Of a stretch of DNA of 64,000 bases, positions 22,524 to 33,209 are shown in pieces (the stretch's first letter is position 1; each line of letters opens with the position of its first letter). A model generated the notes under the pieces. That model was not told where the DNA came from. It ran no database searches and saw only the letters and a program-made list of their open reading frames with translations. The DNA comes from Geosiphon pyriformis (Eukaryota > Glomeromycota > Glomeromycetes > Archaeosporales > Geosiphonaceae): positions 748,519 through 812,518 of the forward strand of contig JAAOMT010000502.1 of the NCBI GenBank assembly GCA_016748015.1. The letters are read 5' to 3'. The position numbers and the translations under genes are program-made.

Positions 22524-24752
22524 CTAGCTACTCTGTTTTTTCACATGCTTCAGTAACTCCAGAATGGATTCCAAAGTTTTTTTAATTTCTTTGATTTCTA
22601 ATTCTGGGTTGTATGCGTCTTTTTTTTCTGCTGGGGTAGATTTCAATGTAGTACTTTGGCTTGGTAACCCAATTTCTACTACTTTTTTTTCTTCTGAGAT
22701 GTCACTTGGCTGTTGAGTAACTATTACTTTTTTTCCTTTCTCTATTGTCACTCCAAGTTTGGCAGCAACTGCATTCAGCAGTTTTGTCATATCATTAACC
22801 TACTATCTTAGTTCATCAATTTCACTCTTCCATGGTTGGTTAACTCCTTTTTTTGATTGTTCTTCCCTATTGTTCACTTGTGGACCAGGTTTCTGAGTAT
22901 TGTTTGGATTGGTGTTGTTCCAGTTATGGGGCAGTCTGAGTGCAGCCATATCAGCATATGATCTTCCACCAAAGGCCTTGATGTTTTCCTCTGGAACATT
23001 CCTCTTAACATACAGTTTTGCCAATCTGATATTGTTGGTAACTTTCTTGGTATCTCCTTCTTTTTTCTTATGCAGAGTTGGACATTTTGAGACCAAATGT
23101 CCTACCTGGTAACAGAAATGGCACTCTTTAGCATCAGTAGGCACCCAGTGGACCAGTATGTTACCAATTATCAAGGGCTTTTTAGTGGCATTGTTGTGGC
23201 TAGCTTCACTGTCAAATCCTACATAAGCACAGCCCATCCTTGTGTAATTTTTACTAGTTCTTGGGATGAAACAGGATTGGGCTCTGATTTGATCCAAAGT
23301 GGTGCTCAAATAGTGAGCAGTACAGTTCTGTGGTAGGCCCACCAATTTAGCTTCCCAGGTTTTTCTCTGCTCAATGATTTTCTGGGTTCCAATCATTGAG
23401 TAAATTCTGACCACATTTTTTCTGACCATGGTCAACCATTGATCTACAGCTCTTGTTGCTTCTTCTTGGTTGTTATATTCAATCACAGCTGATTGCCATT
23501 TGCCAGCCACTCTGATTTGAATTTTTTTGACCTCACCAAATTCTTTCATAGCAGCCCCCACCTCTCTGTCAGAGATGCCCAAGGGGATATCTCTTACCAG
23601 GACTTTTTTTTGACCAGCTATTTGGATGTTGATGCCATCAATAGCCATCAAAAATGATTCAATTTCATTATTTGCCAGAATTTCTCTGACTTGGTCTCTT
23701 CTGGCCACTTGGGAAAAATCCACTCTGATTTCTTGGTTTCTAGCCATTACAGCCCCCAAAAGGTACCTAACATCTCCCAAGAGATCATAGATCTACCCCA
23801 CTTTCTTTCCCATGATTTTTTCAGGTATATCTAATGCTTGTACAAAAAGTACATGCCTTTTGGTCCCATGGACCACCATTTTCTATCCTTCCTCCTGGTT
23901 TGCTTCCATAAGCATGGGTTTTTTGCCAAGTAACCTACTACTGTATTGTCCTGGACTTGGACTAGCCATTCTGCTTGATAGACTTGATTCAGAGTCTTCC
24001 ATGTCTTCTGCAACATCATCTGCATTAGGCTTATCTCTGTTTGCATCAAATAGATTGTCCATTTGTTTTTCATTCTCTAATACAGACTTTCCTCTGTTGA
24101 TCCTGTCCAGAATATCAGAATTGCACTTCCTCAGAGCTGCTTTGATTTGTGCAGCTCTGTCTTCTTTAGGCACTTTGGATGGTCCATCCATTTTTCTTAG
24201 GGACTTTGAGGCTCTCTTTTCACCAGTCCAAGCTTTCATTTGAAATTTGTTGCTATTTCCTCTTTTGTTGAACATTGGCTGTAAAACAAAGTTATCAGTT
24301 CAAACAGATGTGGTTTCAGGTAAGTTTTCTTCAGATATTTGGGTGAATTTCTTAGTTAGTCCTTTTACACTTAATCTTCCAATGTGTTTGTATTTTTTGT
24401 TGGCCTTTTTCTCTAATTTGTTAGCTGTTATTGGAGAAAAGTCTGTTGCTCTCCTATGTGGAGCTGTTTTTTTTGATGTGTTGGCTATTCTAAAGGGTGT
24501 ATTGTCTCCACTACTTGTGTTCACACTTCCAAATGACCTATTGGTAATTTCAAATCTAAATGGAAGTGTAATAGGTCTAGCAGTTTCCACAGTTGATAAA
24601 TTTTGTGAATTAGCATTAATGTCTTCTCCTTCAGCAGTGGAAGTTATGTTCCCTTCCACTTGGTATTCACTATCAGTAGTCTCTACACTTGTACTTCTTT
24701 GCATGACTGTTGTTACTTCACTGTTAACGTTGTTATCAGACACTTTTAAGTC
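22524..24752 (-). pseudogene. D1 ORF1: RRM-RRM-CCHC RNA-binding protein
   Basis: LINE RNP protein. One reading frame (about 740 codons) runs from just after the 5' UTR to TAG at 22524-22526, with three or four stops. N-terminal Ser/Thr-rich part at 24743-24300. A basic/acidic middle at 24275-23883 (DGPSKVPKEDRAAQIKAAL). First RRM-like fold at about 23610-23420 (KVLVRDIPLGISDREVG, QSAVIEYNNQEEAT), second at about 23365-23200 (EAKLVGLPQNCTAHYL, CAYVGFDSEA). CCHC knuckle CHFCYQVGHLVSKC at about 23130-23085. A helical end at 22790-22524. No in-frame ATG is visible near the expected start. Confidence 0.85.
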
Positions 24753-24871
24753 TGTTGTGATAGTAATAATAATATATTTCAGTTAAAGATTTCTTTGCAA
24801 AAAACTTATTTTTCAAATTTGAGGCATAGTAAATTGTGTGGTAGCAGTCAAAGAGAGAAAAAAAAAGTTTC
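24753..24871 (-). other. D1 5' untranslated region
   Basis: GAAAC, a T run, CTCTCTTTGACTGCTACCACAC, then AT-rich sequence to the ORF1 frame. A five-codon ATG frame (MPQI-stop) precedes ORF1. LINEs usually carry their promoter here; I see no specific element beyond the pyrimidine tract. Confidence 0.6.
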
Positions 24872-24885
24872 ACCACACAATTTAC
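24872..24885. repeat. Right TSD of LINE D1
   Basis: ACCACACAATTTAC, partner of 17455-17468. D2 sequence (TATGCCTCAAATTT) resumes directly after it. Confidence 0.9.
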
Positions 24886-24949
24886 TATGCCTCAAATTTA
24901 GAAATTAAGTTTTTACAAAGAAACCTTTAATTATAATATATTATTACTT

Positions 24950-27233
24950 TCACAACAGACTTAAAAGTGTCTAACAATAACACCAACAGTAAAGTAATAC
25001 CAGTCATGCAAAGAAGTACAAGCAAAAAGACTACTGACAGTAAAGACCAAGTGGAGGGAAACATTGCCTTCACTACAGATAAAGAAGAAAATAATCAACT
25101 CTACCAAATGCAACAACAGTAGAATCAGCAAGGTCTACTACACCTCCATTTAGATTTGTGACTGTTAACAGACCATTTGAAAGTATGGATACAAGTAGTG
25201 GAGATGACACACCCTTCAGAATAGCCAATACATCAAAAAAAACAGCTTTATACAGGAGGGCAGCAGATTTTTCTCCAGTAATGGTTAACAGATTAGAGAA
25301 AAAAACTAATAAAAAATACAGACACATTAAAAGATTAAGCATAAAAAGTCTAACCAAGAGATTTAACTAGGTTATTGAGGAAGACTCATTTGAAAACACA
25401 ACTGGCCAAACCAACAACTTTGTTTTACAACTAATGTTTAATAAAGGAGGAAATAACAACAAATTCCAAATAGAAGCTTGGACTAGAGAAAAGAGGGCTT
25501 TAAAGTCCCTAAAAAAATTGAATAAACCTTCAAAAGCACCTAATAGAAAGAGTGAAAGGGCTGCACAAATAGAAGCAGCTCTAAGAAAATGCAATCTTGA
25601 TATTTTGAACAAGATTAACAGTGAAAATTCAGTGGTAGAAATTGAGAAACAAATGAACAATCCATTTGATGTAAACAAAGATAAGGCTGATCCAGATGAC
25701 ACCACAAAGGACATGAAAGACTCTAAATCGGGCCTATCTAGCAGAATAGAAAGTCCAAGTCCAGGATAATATAGTAGTAAATCACTTGGCAAAAAACCAA
25801 TGTTTATGGAACCAGACCATGAAAAAGGATGAAAAACTGTGGTTCATGGAACCAAAAGACATGTGCTCTTTGTACAGGTGGTAGATATACCAGAAAAAAT
25901 CATGGGAAAGAAAATAAGGTGGATTTACAATCTTTTGGGGAATGTCAGTTACCTTTTGGGGGCTGTGATGGCAAGAAACCAAGAAATTCAAGTGGACTTC
26001 TCCCAAGTGGCTGGAAAAAACCAAGCCAGAGAAATACTAATGAATAAAAAGATTGAATCATTTCTAATGGCTACAGATGGTATTACCAATCAAATGACTG
26101 GTTAAAGAAAAGTCTTGATAAGAGATATCCTCTTAGGAATCTCAAACAGAGAAGTAAAAGCTGTTATGAAAAAATTTGGTAAGATAAAAAAAGTTCAAAT
26201 CAAAGTAGCTGGAAAATGGCAATCTGCAGTGATTGAATACAGCAACTAAGAAGAAGCAACCAGAGCTGTACACCAATAGTTAACCATGGTCAGGAAAGAT
26301 GCAGTCAGAATTTATCCAATGGTTAAAACCCAGAAGATTATTGAGCAAAGAAAAACCTGGAAAGCCAAACTAGTAGGTTTGCCACAAAACTGTACTGCTC
26401 ACTACTTGAGCACCACTCTGGATCAGATTAAAGCCCGATTTTGCTTCATTCCAAGAACTAGCAAGAACTACACAAGGATGGGCTGTGCTTACATAGGATT
26501 TGACAGTGAAGCTAGTTGCAACAATGCTACCAAAAAACCATTGGTGATTGGGGACACATTGGTTCACTGGGTGCCTACTAATGCCAAAGAGTGCCACTTT
26601 TGTTACCAGGTAGGGCATTTGGTCTTCAAATGTCCAACTCTACAAAAAAAAAAGAGGGGGATACCAAGAAAGTTACCAACAATATCAGATTGGCAAAACT
26701 GTATATTAAAAAGAATGTTTCAGAGAAAAATGTCAAGACTTTTGGTGGAAGATTATATGCCAAAATGGCTGCACTCAGACTGTCTTATAATCTGAACAGC
26801 TCAGATCCCAAAGACCTGGTTCACAAGTAAACAATAAAGAAAACCAACCAAAAAAAAGAGGGGTCAACCAACCATAGAAGGCTGAAATTAATGAACTGAG
26901 ACTACAGATTAATGAAATGACCAAACTGCTGAGTGCAGTTGCTGCCAAACTTGGGATAACAGTAGAGAAGAAAAAAGACATGATGGTCACTTAGCAGCAA
27001 AGTCACAATACAAAGGGGAAAAAAAAGTGGAAAATAGGATACCAAGTCAGAATACTACATCTAAGTCTAACTTGGCAGAGAAAAACGAGGCATACAATCC
27101 AGAAAGGGAAATCAAGGAAATTAAAAAATCATTGGAATTCATTCTGGAATTACTGAAGCAAGTGAAAAAACAGGGTAGCTGGAGCAGTTCTACTGCTAGA
27201 AAAACTAAATCTATGGAAACAGATAATGTGTAG
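24950..27233 (+). pseudogene. D2 ORF1: RRM-RRM-CCHC protein
   Basis: Second copy of LINE-D ORF1, parallel to D1 ORF1. N-terminal part at 25158-25370, middle at 25434-25769, RRM1 at about 26105-26290 (decayed), RRM2 at about 26345-26520, CCHC knuckle CHFCYQVGHLVFKC at about 26590-26632, helical end at 27027-27170. Stops at about 25368, 25767, 26103 and 26247, and a small frame change near 26640. The frame ends at 27233. As in D1, no ATG is seen at the expected start. Confidence 0.83.
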
Positions 27234-29198
27234 CACATCTGATTCTGACACAGAACAGAACCACCCCAATAACAATATTTGAAAAATTGGTACTATTAAT
27301 GTTAGAGAACTTAATAATCCTGGCAAAGCTGAAGAGGTACTACAATAGTGTATTGGAGAACAATTTGACTTTGTGATTATTACAGAAACTAAACTGACTT
27401 CACCCAAACAAAAGGGTGTGTTTTTTGGCTCTGATAAATATCATGCCTTTTGGGAGTCAAGTGCTGAGAAACAAATGAGAATTGGGGTTGGTATATTGGT
27501 TAAAAAATGTTGGATGCACTATGTGGAAACAATCAGGAGATACTATGGAAGACTGTTACATTTGGCATTGAAATTTAGAGGTAAAATCAGTGTGCATATA
27601 GTTGGGCTGTACATGCCTGCTTTCAAATCGCCTAGGGAGAAAACAGCAGCCAAAGAAATCAGGAAACTTCTAGGAGACATAGTGCAAAACAAAGAGATAA
27701 TTATAGTAGCAGGTAATTTGAATGAAGATTTAACATCCAAATCACTTGAAAAACATTTGCTACAAACAGAGTTAAAGCATGTCCTACTGCTACAATATTA
27801 CAATATATGAATTTAGTAGATACACATAAAGTATATGCAACAAACAATCCAAAAATGACATGGACATCAAATAGAGTACAAAAAAGATTAGACTATGTGT
27901 TTACTAACATAGTGACAGCCTCACTGGTCACAAACATTGAGATAATTAATGTTAATGAATCATTTAGCATTGATCACAAAGCAGTAGTAACAATTATCTG
28001 ATCTGACAGAATATTGGCAGGCACTAAAAAATCTAGATCAAGAAGAAAAAAGAGTAGCACAACCATGATTGATGTTAAAAAAGCATCTGGAGTTCAATGG
28101 AAGATCTATGCAAGAGAAACTGATTGATTAATAGATAAAGCACAAAGAAAATTGATAGATAACAGCAATGATAATCTAAACCAGATGTGGCTTACAATCA
28201 AGGAGACTGTGTTACAAGCTGCTGACTGCCTACCAAAAAAGAAAGTTGGAGCCTGATCTGCACACACAAAGAAAAAATGCATAGATCACAAGCTTGTAAG
28301 GATTGTTGCTGATATAATCAAACAAATAAGAGTAAACAAAGCAGATATACAAAATAACAATGTTATGCAGCTGTTGGCTAAATGGAAACAGCTGAAACCT
28401 GAAGCAGTAATTGCATATCTAATAACTTTTCCAAAAGATAAGCTTATTTCAGAATTACTCAGCATCAAGAAAGAATACAGATCAACACTGCATGCTAGAA
28501 TCAGACTACAACAGCAGAGACAAATAGTGGACAATATCATCAAAAGACAACAAAACTTTGAACTAAACAAAGGAACTATGATCAAAAGCATTTTGAACAG
28601 AAAAAGACAAAGAATTGTATTAGACCATGTCATTGAAAAAGGTGAATTTTATGATAATCCTGATGAGATCAAGAAACTGGTAAACAAAAAAGCTCAAGGT
28701 TAGACTAGGACAAAAATTCTTGAACCTGAACTGTGGAAGAGTTGGAAATACAGGCTTAAGCCAATTGAGAGCATTCCAGATCATGCCTTTGATGGTATGA
28801 TGGCTGAAATAACAAATGAGGAATTTAAACACATATTGAACCACACACCTCATAACAAAGCCCTTGGTCCATCAGGCATATAAGCTGAACTCTGGAGGAA
28901 AGCTGGACCTAATACCAAGTCCAAACTGAGAACATTGCTTAATGCTTGCATAGATGCAGCAAACATGTCTAAAAAGTGGAGAATAGTACAAGTCATATTG
29001 ATCCCAAAGCCAAAAGAATGGGGTGGCAATATTAACATTACCAGGCCGATTACACTTATTGAAAGTACTAGAAAGATTTTAACAAAGATTCTAACTGCAA
29101 AAATATTAAAGACATGTGAGATTCATAATGTCTTAAAAGATTACAACACCTTAGTTCTAAAGAATACTTCTACAGCAGTGCCAATTCATGTGATTAAT
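27226..29198 (+). pseudogene. D2 ORF2, first part: endonuclease and RT N-terminal part
   Basis: Starts MCSTSDSDTEQN at ATG 27226, overlapping the last codons of ORF1 in another frame. The APE domain runs to about 28000 (IGTINVRELNN, ITETKLT, SFSIDHKAVV), with a frame change near 27800. The linker and RT fingers follow (28365-29180; IPKPKEWGGNINITRPITL near 29000-29055). Interrupted by B3 at 29198. It continues at 31566. Confidence 0.83.
29183..29198. repeat. Left TSD of B3
   Basis: AATTCATGTGATTAAT, repeated at 31550-31565. It falls in the D2 RT gene, where D1 is uninterrupted (20510-20530). Confidence 0.92.
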
Positions 29199-29320
29199 TT
29201 TTTTTTTGTTAACGTGTAGCCATGCCAGTCATTTATTAGTTAGTCCACAGTAATGTGGCGGTTTCATAAAGCCAGTTCACCTAATAATACATATTACAAG
29301 ATGCGGCTAACCACAAGCGG
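29199..29320 (-). repeat. B3 3' tail shared with LINE D
   Basis: Same ordered blocks as the D1 and D2 tails: GTGGTTAGCCGCATCTTGTA, ACTGGCTTTATGAAA, GGCATGGCTACACG, TTAACA10. Confidence 0.8.
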
Positions 29321-29330
29321 AAAGCCCTAA

Positions 29331-31513
29331 CTACATGCTAGTACTACCTTTGTTACTTAATGTATTAAACATATCTAATTCATACATCTTACCCATAATG
29401 CACACCAGTTCATGACTACTCTTAACAAGACTGCTCATCCACTTAGCAGTCTGATCTGGATTGGACTTGATATTAGAGAATTGAACCTCCCATAACTCCA
29501 TCATCACATCAAATATATCATCATAGACCAAAAAATCTTTAGCATTACCATCATCATCATCATCATCATCATTATCATCCATGTCTTCATCATCAGATAT
29601 GTTATAATGTACCTTCCCACTCCTCAACTTGAGGGCCCCACTTCCTTTTGTAGCACAAAAGCCACAGCACAAACAGCCTTAATTTGGTTTCCCAATCCAA
29701 TCACACTTTCTTTCATTGTCTCTGCTATAACTGGTGGAGTAGACAATAACGTAGTAACTAATGCAACCAAAGAGCCCACAGGCTCAACTATAGATTTGAT
29801 CAACAAAGACAGCTCACTAAGTTGGGTTTCCAGAGAAGCCAACCTAGCATTAACAGCAACATCTGAACCAGAGGAAACAACTGGCAACAGTGGCACCACA
29901 ACTTTGGGGGAGGTACTGAAAGCCAGACCCATATTAGCAGCAGCAGCAACAGAAGGAACCACAGAGGTGGCAGCTTTGGCATAGGATTTGGCTCCAACAA
30001 GAGATAACTTGAGAAAGGCGGGACCACCAGCAGAATTAAAAGAGAGTTTGGGAGGGAGAGATGGCAACACCTTGCAGTCCACAGCCAAATGATCCAAACT
30101 TTGACATCTATAGCAGCGATGACATCCAGGAGTTTCCCACCAGATGCGGCAGCCATGTAAGGTACTGGTTTTTGAAACAGCAGCATTTAAAGATTCCAAG
30201 GAATCAAAGGTCACCACAGCAAAGCATTGACATTGATAGGAATCAGGGGAGCAGGGAATGAAACACGTATGGCCACCAACTTGGGAGACCAGATCACTTA
30301 TCTCAAATGCAGTGCAGCCAAATGGAAGATTAACCAGCTTAGCTTTGAAAGCATCTCTTGAGGAGATAACCTCCTTTTGATTGGCAATGGGAAGAATCCT
30401 AACACTATCTTTTCTGACCAACACAGACCAGTTAGAGAGAGCAGCAGTAGCAGAAGAAGTGTCCTTAAAATTAACCACAGCATATTGCCATAAGCCAGCA
30501 GGCTTCAACTTAACAAAAGTGACAACACCAAAGACGCTAAGAGCAGATTTGATGTCATTAGAAGAGGCACCCAAGAGTATATTGCACAGTGCAACTGACA
30601 AAGAAAGGGAAGAAACAGAGGCCACTTCCGAAGACCATGCAATCTTAAGAGTGGTCAAAAAAACCTCATCACCAATGGCCACTTTGGTAGCACCATTTAG
30701 ACACTCCTGAGATGCAAATTCCAATACAACCAGGCATCAACTAAAACAAAGAACTGAGCAAAGTCATCTTAATCTTAAATGTAGCACCAGGTACAAGATT
30801 GGAGGCCACCCAACCAGAGAACCTTTGATGTCCATTCACATTCTCCCAAACACTAGCATCAGATGCACCAGAAACTGGGGGGGGCACAGATAATTCCATT
30901 TCCATCTGATCAGCCCAATCTTTGGGATTGGCAATGATCTGCTGGAGAGTACCATATCAGGCAACACAGCCAGTAATTGATCTTGGCCCAACTTGGGAGA
31001 TGTGTTGCTGCTGTTGCCATCCATATTAGGAATAGGGCTGGCTGCTGCTGTGGAGATCTTACTGAAGATCTCATCTGGAACCACAAAGGGGTTCGGTGTA
31101 ACCATAGCAGTTGCAATTGCCTGCTGCTGTTTTTTGGAATTTTTGGCTTTCACGGCCATTTGTAAAGCAGTAGTAGTAGAAGTAATAGTGGAAGTGGTGA
31201 GAGCAGGAAAGACCAACTTGTTGACTGGCCTGTTATTAAAAATCTTTGGGCTTTTGAAGTAGTGGAGACAACACTGGGACTAACCCGAGTGTGTCTTTTT
31301 GACTGGGGAAGAACTACTAGCCAAAGTTGAAGAAAATGAACCAGAAGCCACTAAAGGCAGCTTATTACTATTATTTTTTAAAGGAAATGTTGCCAGAATG
31401 TTTTGTCTAGCTGCTTCAATAACAGAGAGACCCTCTTGTGTTGAAACTTTATTAGTTACTATAGGAAAAGTAATGTTTGCAACTTTTTTACTCTTAGCTC
31501 TATTTGTGGTCAT
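29331..31513 (-). pseudogene. B3 ORF1-like protein (RRM-RRM-CCHC-acidic tail)
   Basis: The reference family B protein, about 720 residues. It starts MTTNRAKSKKVANITF at 31513. Thr/Ala/Gln-rich segment at 31216-31090. RRM1 at about 30605-30430 (FGVVTFVKLKPAGLWQYAVV). RRM2 at about 30350-30170 (AKLVNLPFGCTAFEISDLV). CCHC knuckle CYRCQSLDHLAVDC at about 30115-30070. A hydrophobic Ala/Ser/Val linker and a probable coiled coil (LASLETQLSELSLLIKSIVE, about 29850-29790). A poly-Asp run (about 29545-29590), then a 60-residue C-terminal segment ending GSTSM. It has a few stops and small shifts between 31280 and 30720 and near 29625. Presumed to coat its own RNA. Confidence 0.83.
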
Positions 31514-31549
31514 GAAATTTAGGAGAGAAAGAGTTTTTTGCCAAATTGT

Positions 31550-31565
31550 AATTCATGTGATTAAT
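31550..31565. repeat. Right TSD of B3
   Basis: AATTCATGTGATTAAT, partner of 29183-29198. D2 RT sequence resumes here. Confidence 0.92.
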
Positions 31566-32506
31566 GCTGTTGCTGAGCATGCAAGGAAATTTGGTAATGA
31601 GGCTTGGTTTACATTTCAGGACATAAAAAAAGCATATGACTCAGTGGAATAGAAACTCATAGAAGCTGCACTAAAAAAAATTAAAATAAACAATAGGTTT
31701 ACTAAGCTATTTGACTTAATACACAACAATAGAAGCAATAGGATCATAACTGAGTTTGGTCTAAGTGATAAATATCAAGTACAAGATGAACTGAATCAAG
31801 GGGAAACAAGCTCACCTATTTTGTAGAGAATTTTTTATGACTCCTTACTGTGTGAAGTAAAAAAGACCAATTATAATCAAGGATACAAATTAACAGCTAA
31901 GTGGAAAAAGTGGAACAATCAACCTGATACACAATCTATAGTAGTATCAGTAAATCACCTAGCCTTTGTTAACAACACAGTGTGGATAGCTAACTCAAGA
32001 CGAAGGATGCAGAGTATTCTGAACACAGCCAGTTCTTTTTTTAAAATGGTAGATATTGAGATCAACTTAGATAAGATTGAAACAATGGTGGTCAGACCTT
32101 CCAAAAGGAAATTATTGTTGGTTGAGCCACTAAAATTTGGGCCAAATAGACAGCCCTTAAAATTGTTGAATCCATTTACATGCACTCAATATTTGGGGGT
32201 GTGGATCAGAGCAGAGGGAAAGAATAAAACTGTGCTGAAAATGATAGGATCTGATATTAAAGTAGTATGTAGGATTATTAGGAAAAAACACATCATTGAG
32301 AAACAGGCAATTTACATTTTCAACAGTGTACTCAGTTCTGCAATAGAATTTAGATCTCAATTGACCCATATTCCAAATAGCTGGGCCAGAAAATGGACTT
32401 CAAAGATCTTAGCCACTGTAAAGAAAAAAGCAAATTTTTCAGTAGATTTCTCAGCCAGTGCCATGCATCATTCATCTTTGTACAACTTGTTCAAAATTGA
32501 TGATAT
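31566..32506 (+). pseudogene. D2 ORF2, second part: RT palm and thumb
   Basis: RT continues (AEHARKFGNEAWFTFQDIKKAYDSV at about 31575-31650). The catalytic motif reads FVNN at 31965-31976, with both Asp codons changed to Asn by GAT/GAC-to-AAC changes. Then INLDKIETMVVRPSK and an intact QYLGVWIRAEGK segment that is deleted in D1. It is cut at 32506 by the C4 LTR. About 300 bp of D2 that should follow is absent from the window. Confidence 0.82.
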
Positions 32507-33157
32507 TGTTATGGTTGAAACTCATAGTTTTTATTAGTTATCACATGTATTAGCCACTGATGTCATATAATTAGCCAACCTATTTTTAGATAGTAATCAT
32601 TGACCTGATTATTGACCTAGTCATTGACCACTTTTCATAGCTATATAAGCAATGAGTCTCTTAGCTGTAGAAAAGTATGTTCCAAACAATCAAAGAAATA
32701 TAATAAAACAACTTTCATCTCAAACATTCACTTATCGCTAATTTCCCTTTCTCTACCTTCAAGTATCTGAACATCTTTTGGATAAAAGATCTCTTGTTGG
32801 TGTTTATCTGCCTTTTCCTAAAACAATTAAACAAAGTATTTGAAGATTATTGAATAAAACATGACTGAAGAGCACATCTGATACTTGATATTGAATTCTA
32901 AGAGTGCTGATGTGAGGCATAGAATTATACCAAGTGTGATCATTTGTTGACAGTACAGACTATTCCTCTACCTTCAGATTCCTTGGTTACCTTTGAAAAG
33001 TATAGCGACTGAGATATTTTATGAGACTGATCTTGCACATTGAATCCATACTCATTCAATTCACTCTTTAAAGTTGAAATTCCCTTTGATTATTTCCATC
33101 ACCCTACAATCCTGTTCTTCTTTGCTATCCATTAGCTTGTTACTCCAACCCGTAACA
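32507..33157 (+). repeat. C4 5' LTR
   Basis: TGTTATGG...CGTAACA, 651 bp, with only three 12-bp units (about 32594-32631). TATA box near 32642. Confidence 0.87.
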
Positions 33158-33209
33158 TAAAAGTGGTGCTCCCTGTGAGGTTGTCAAAATTTACTTATTT
33201 CCTCATTGT

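Larger units (their letters stand above)
17469..24871 (-). mobile_element. LINE D1, full length (minus strand)
   Basis: A 7.4-kb non-LTR retrotransposon with poly(T) at 17469-17481 (its poly(A)), a 3' tail, ORF2, ORF1 and an intact 5' end (GAAACTTTTTTTTTCTCTC read on the minus strand). It has a 14-bp TSD. Domain order (APE, RT, RNase H) fits the I/Tad-like branch of LINEs. It is the only uninterrupted full-length LINE here and serves as the reference for D2. Confidence 0.92.
29199..31549 (-). mobile_element. Half-LINE B3, full length (minus strand)
   Basis: A complete 2351-bp family B retroposon with poly(T) at 29199-29208 (its poly(A)), a shared 3' tail, one ORF and a 5' end at 31549 (ACAATTTGGCAAAAAACTC on the minus strand). 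A perfect 16-bp TSD shows it inserted as a unit, so the lack of any endonuclease or RT is not due to later breakage. Confidence 0.92.

Noticed and set aside
22524-22545. A-rich heptamer (AAAAAAC) at the end of D1 ORF1 as a frameshift site to ORF2
   Set aside because: The heptamer is out of phase with ORF1 codons (AAA AAA CAG), and ORF2 has its own ATG just downstream.
24840-24900. Twin-priming (5' inversion) of a single LINE
   Set aside because: The head-to-head arrangement is explained better by two full-length LINEs, since each has its own TSD pair and poly(A).
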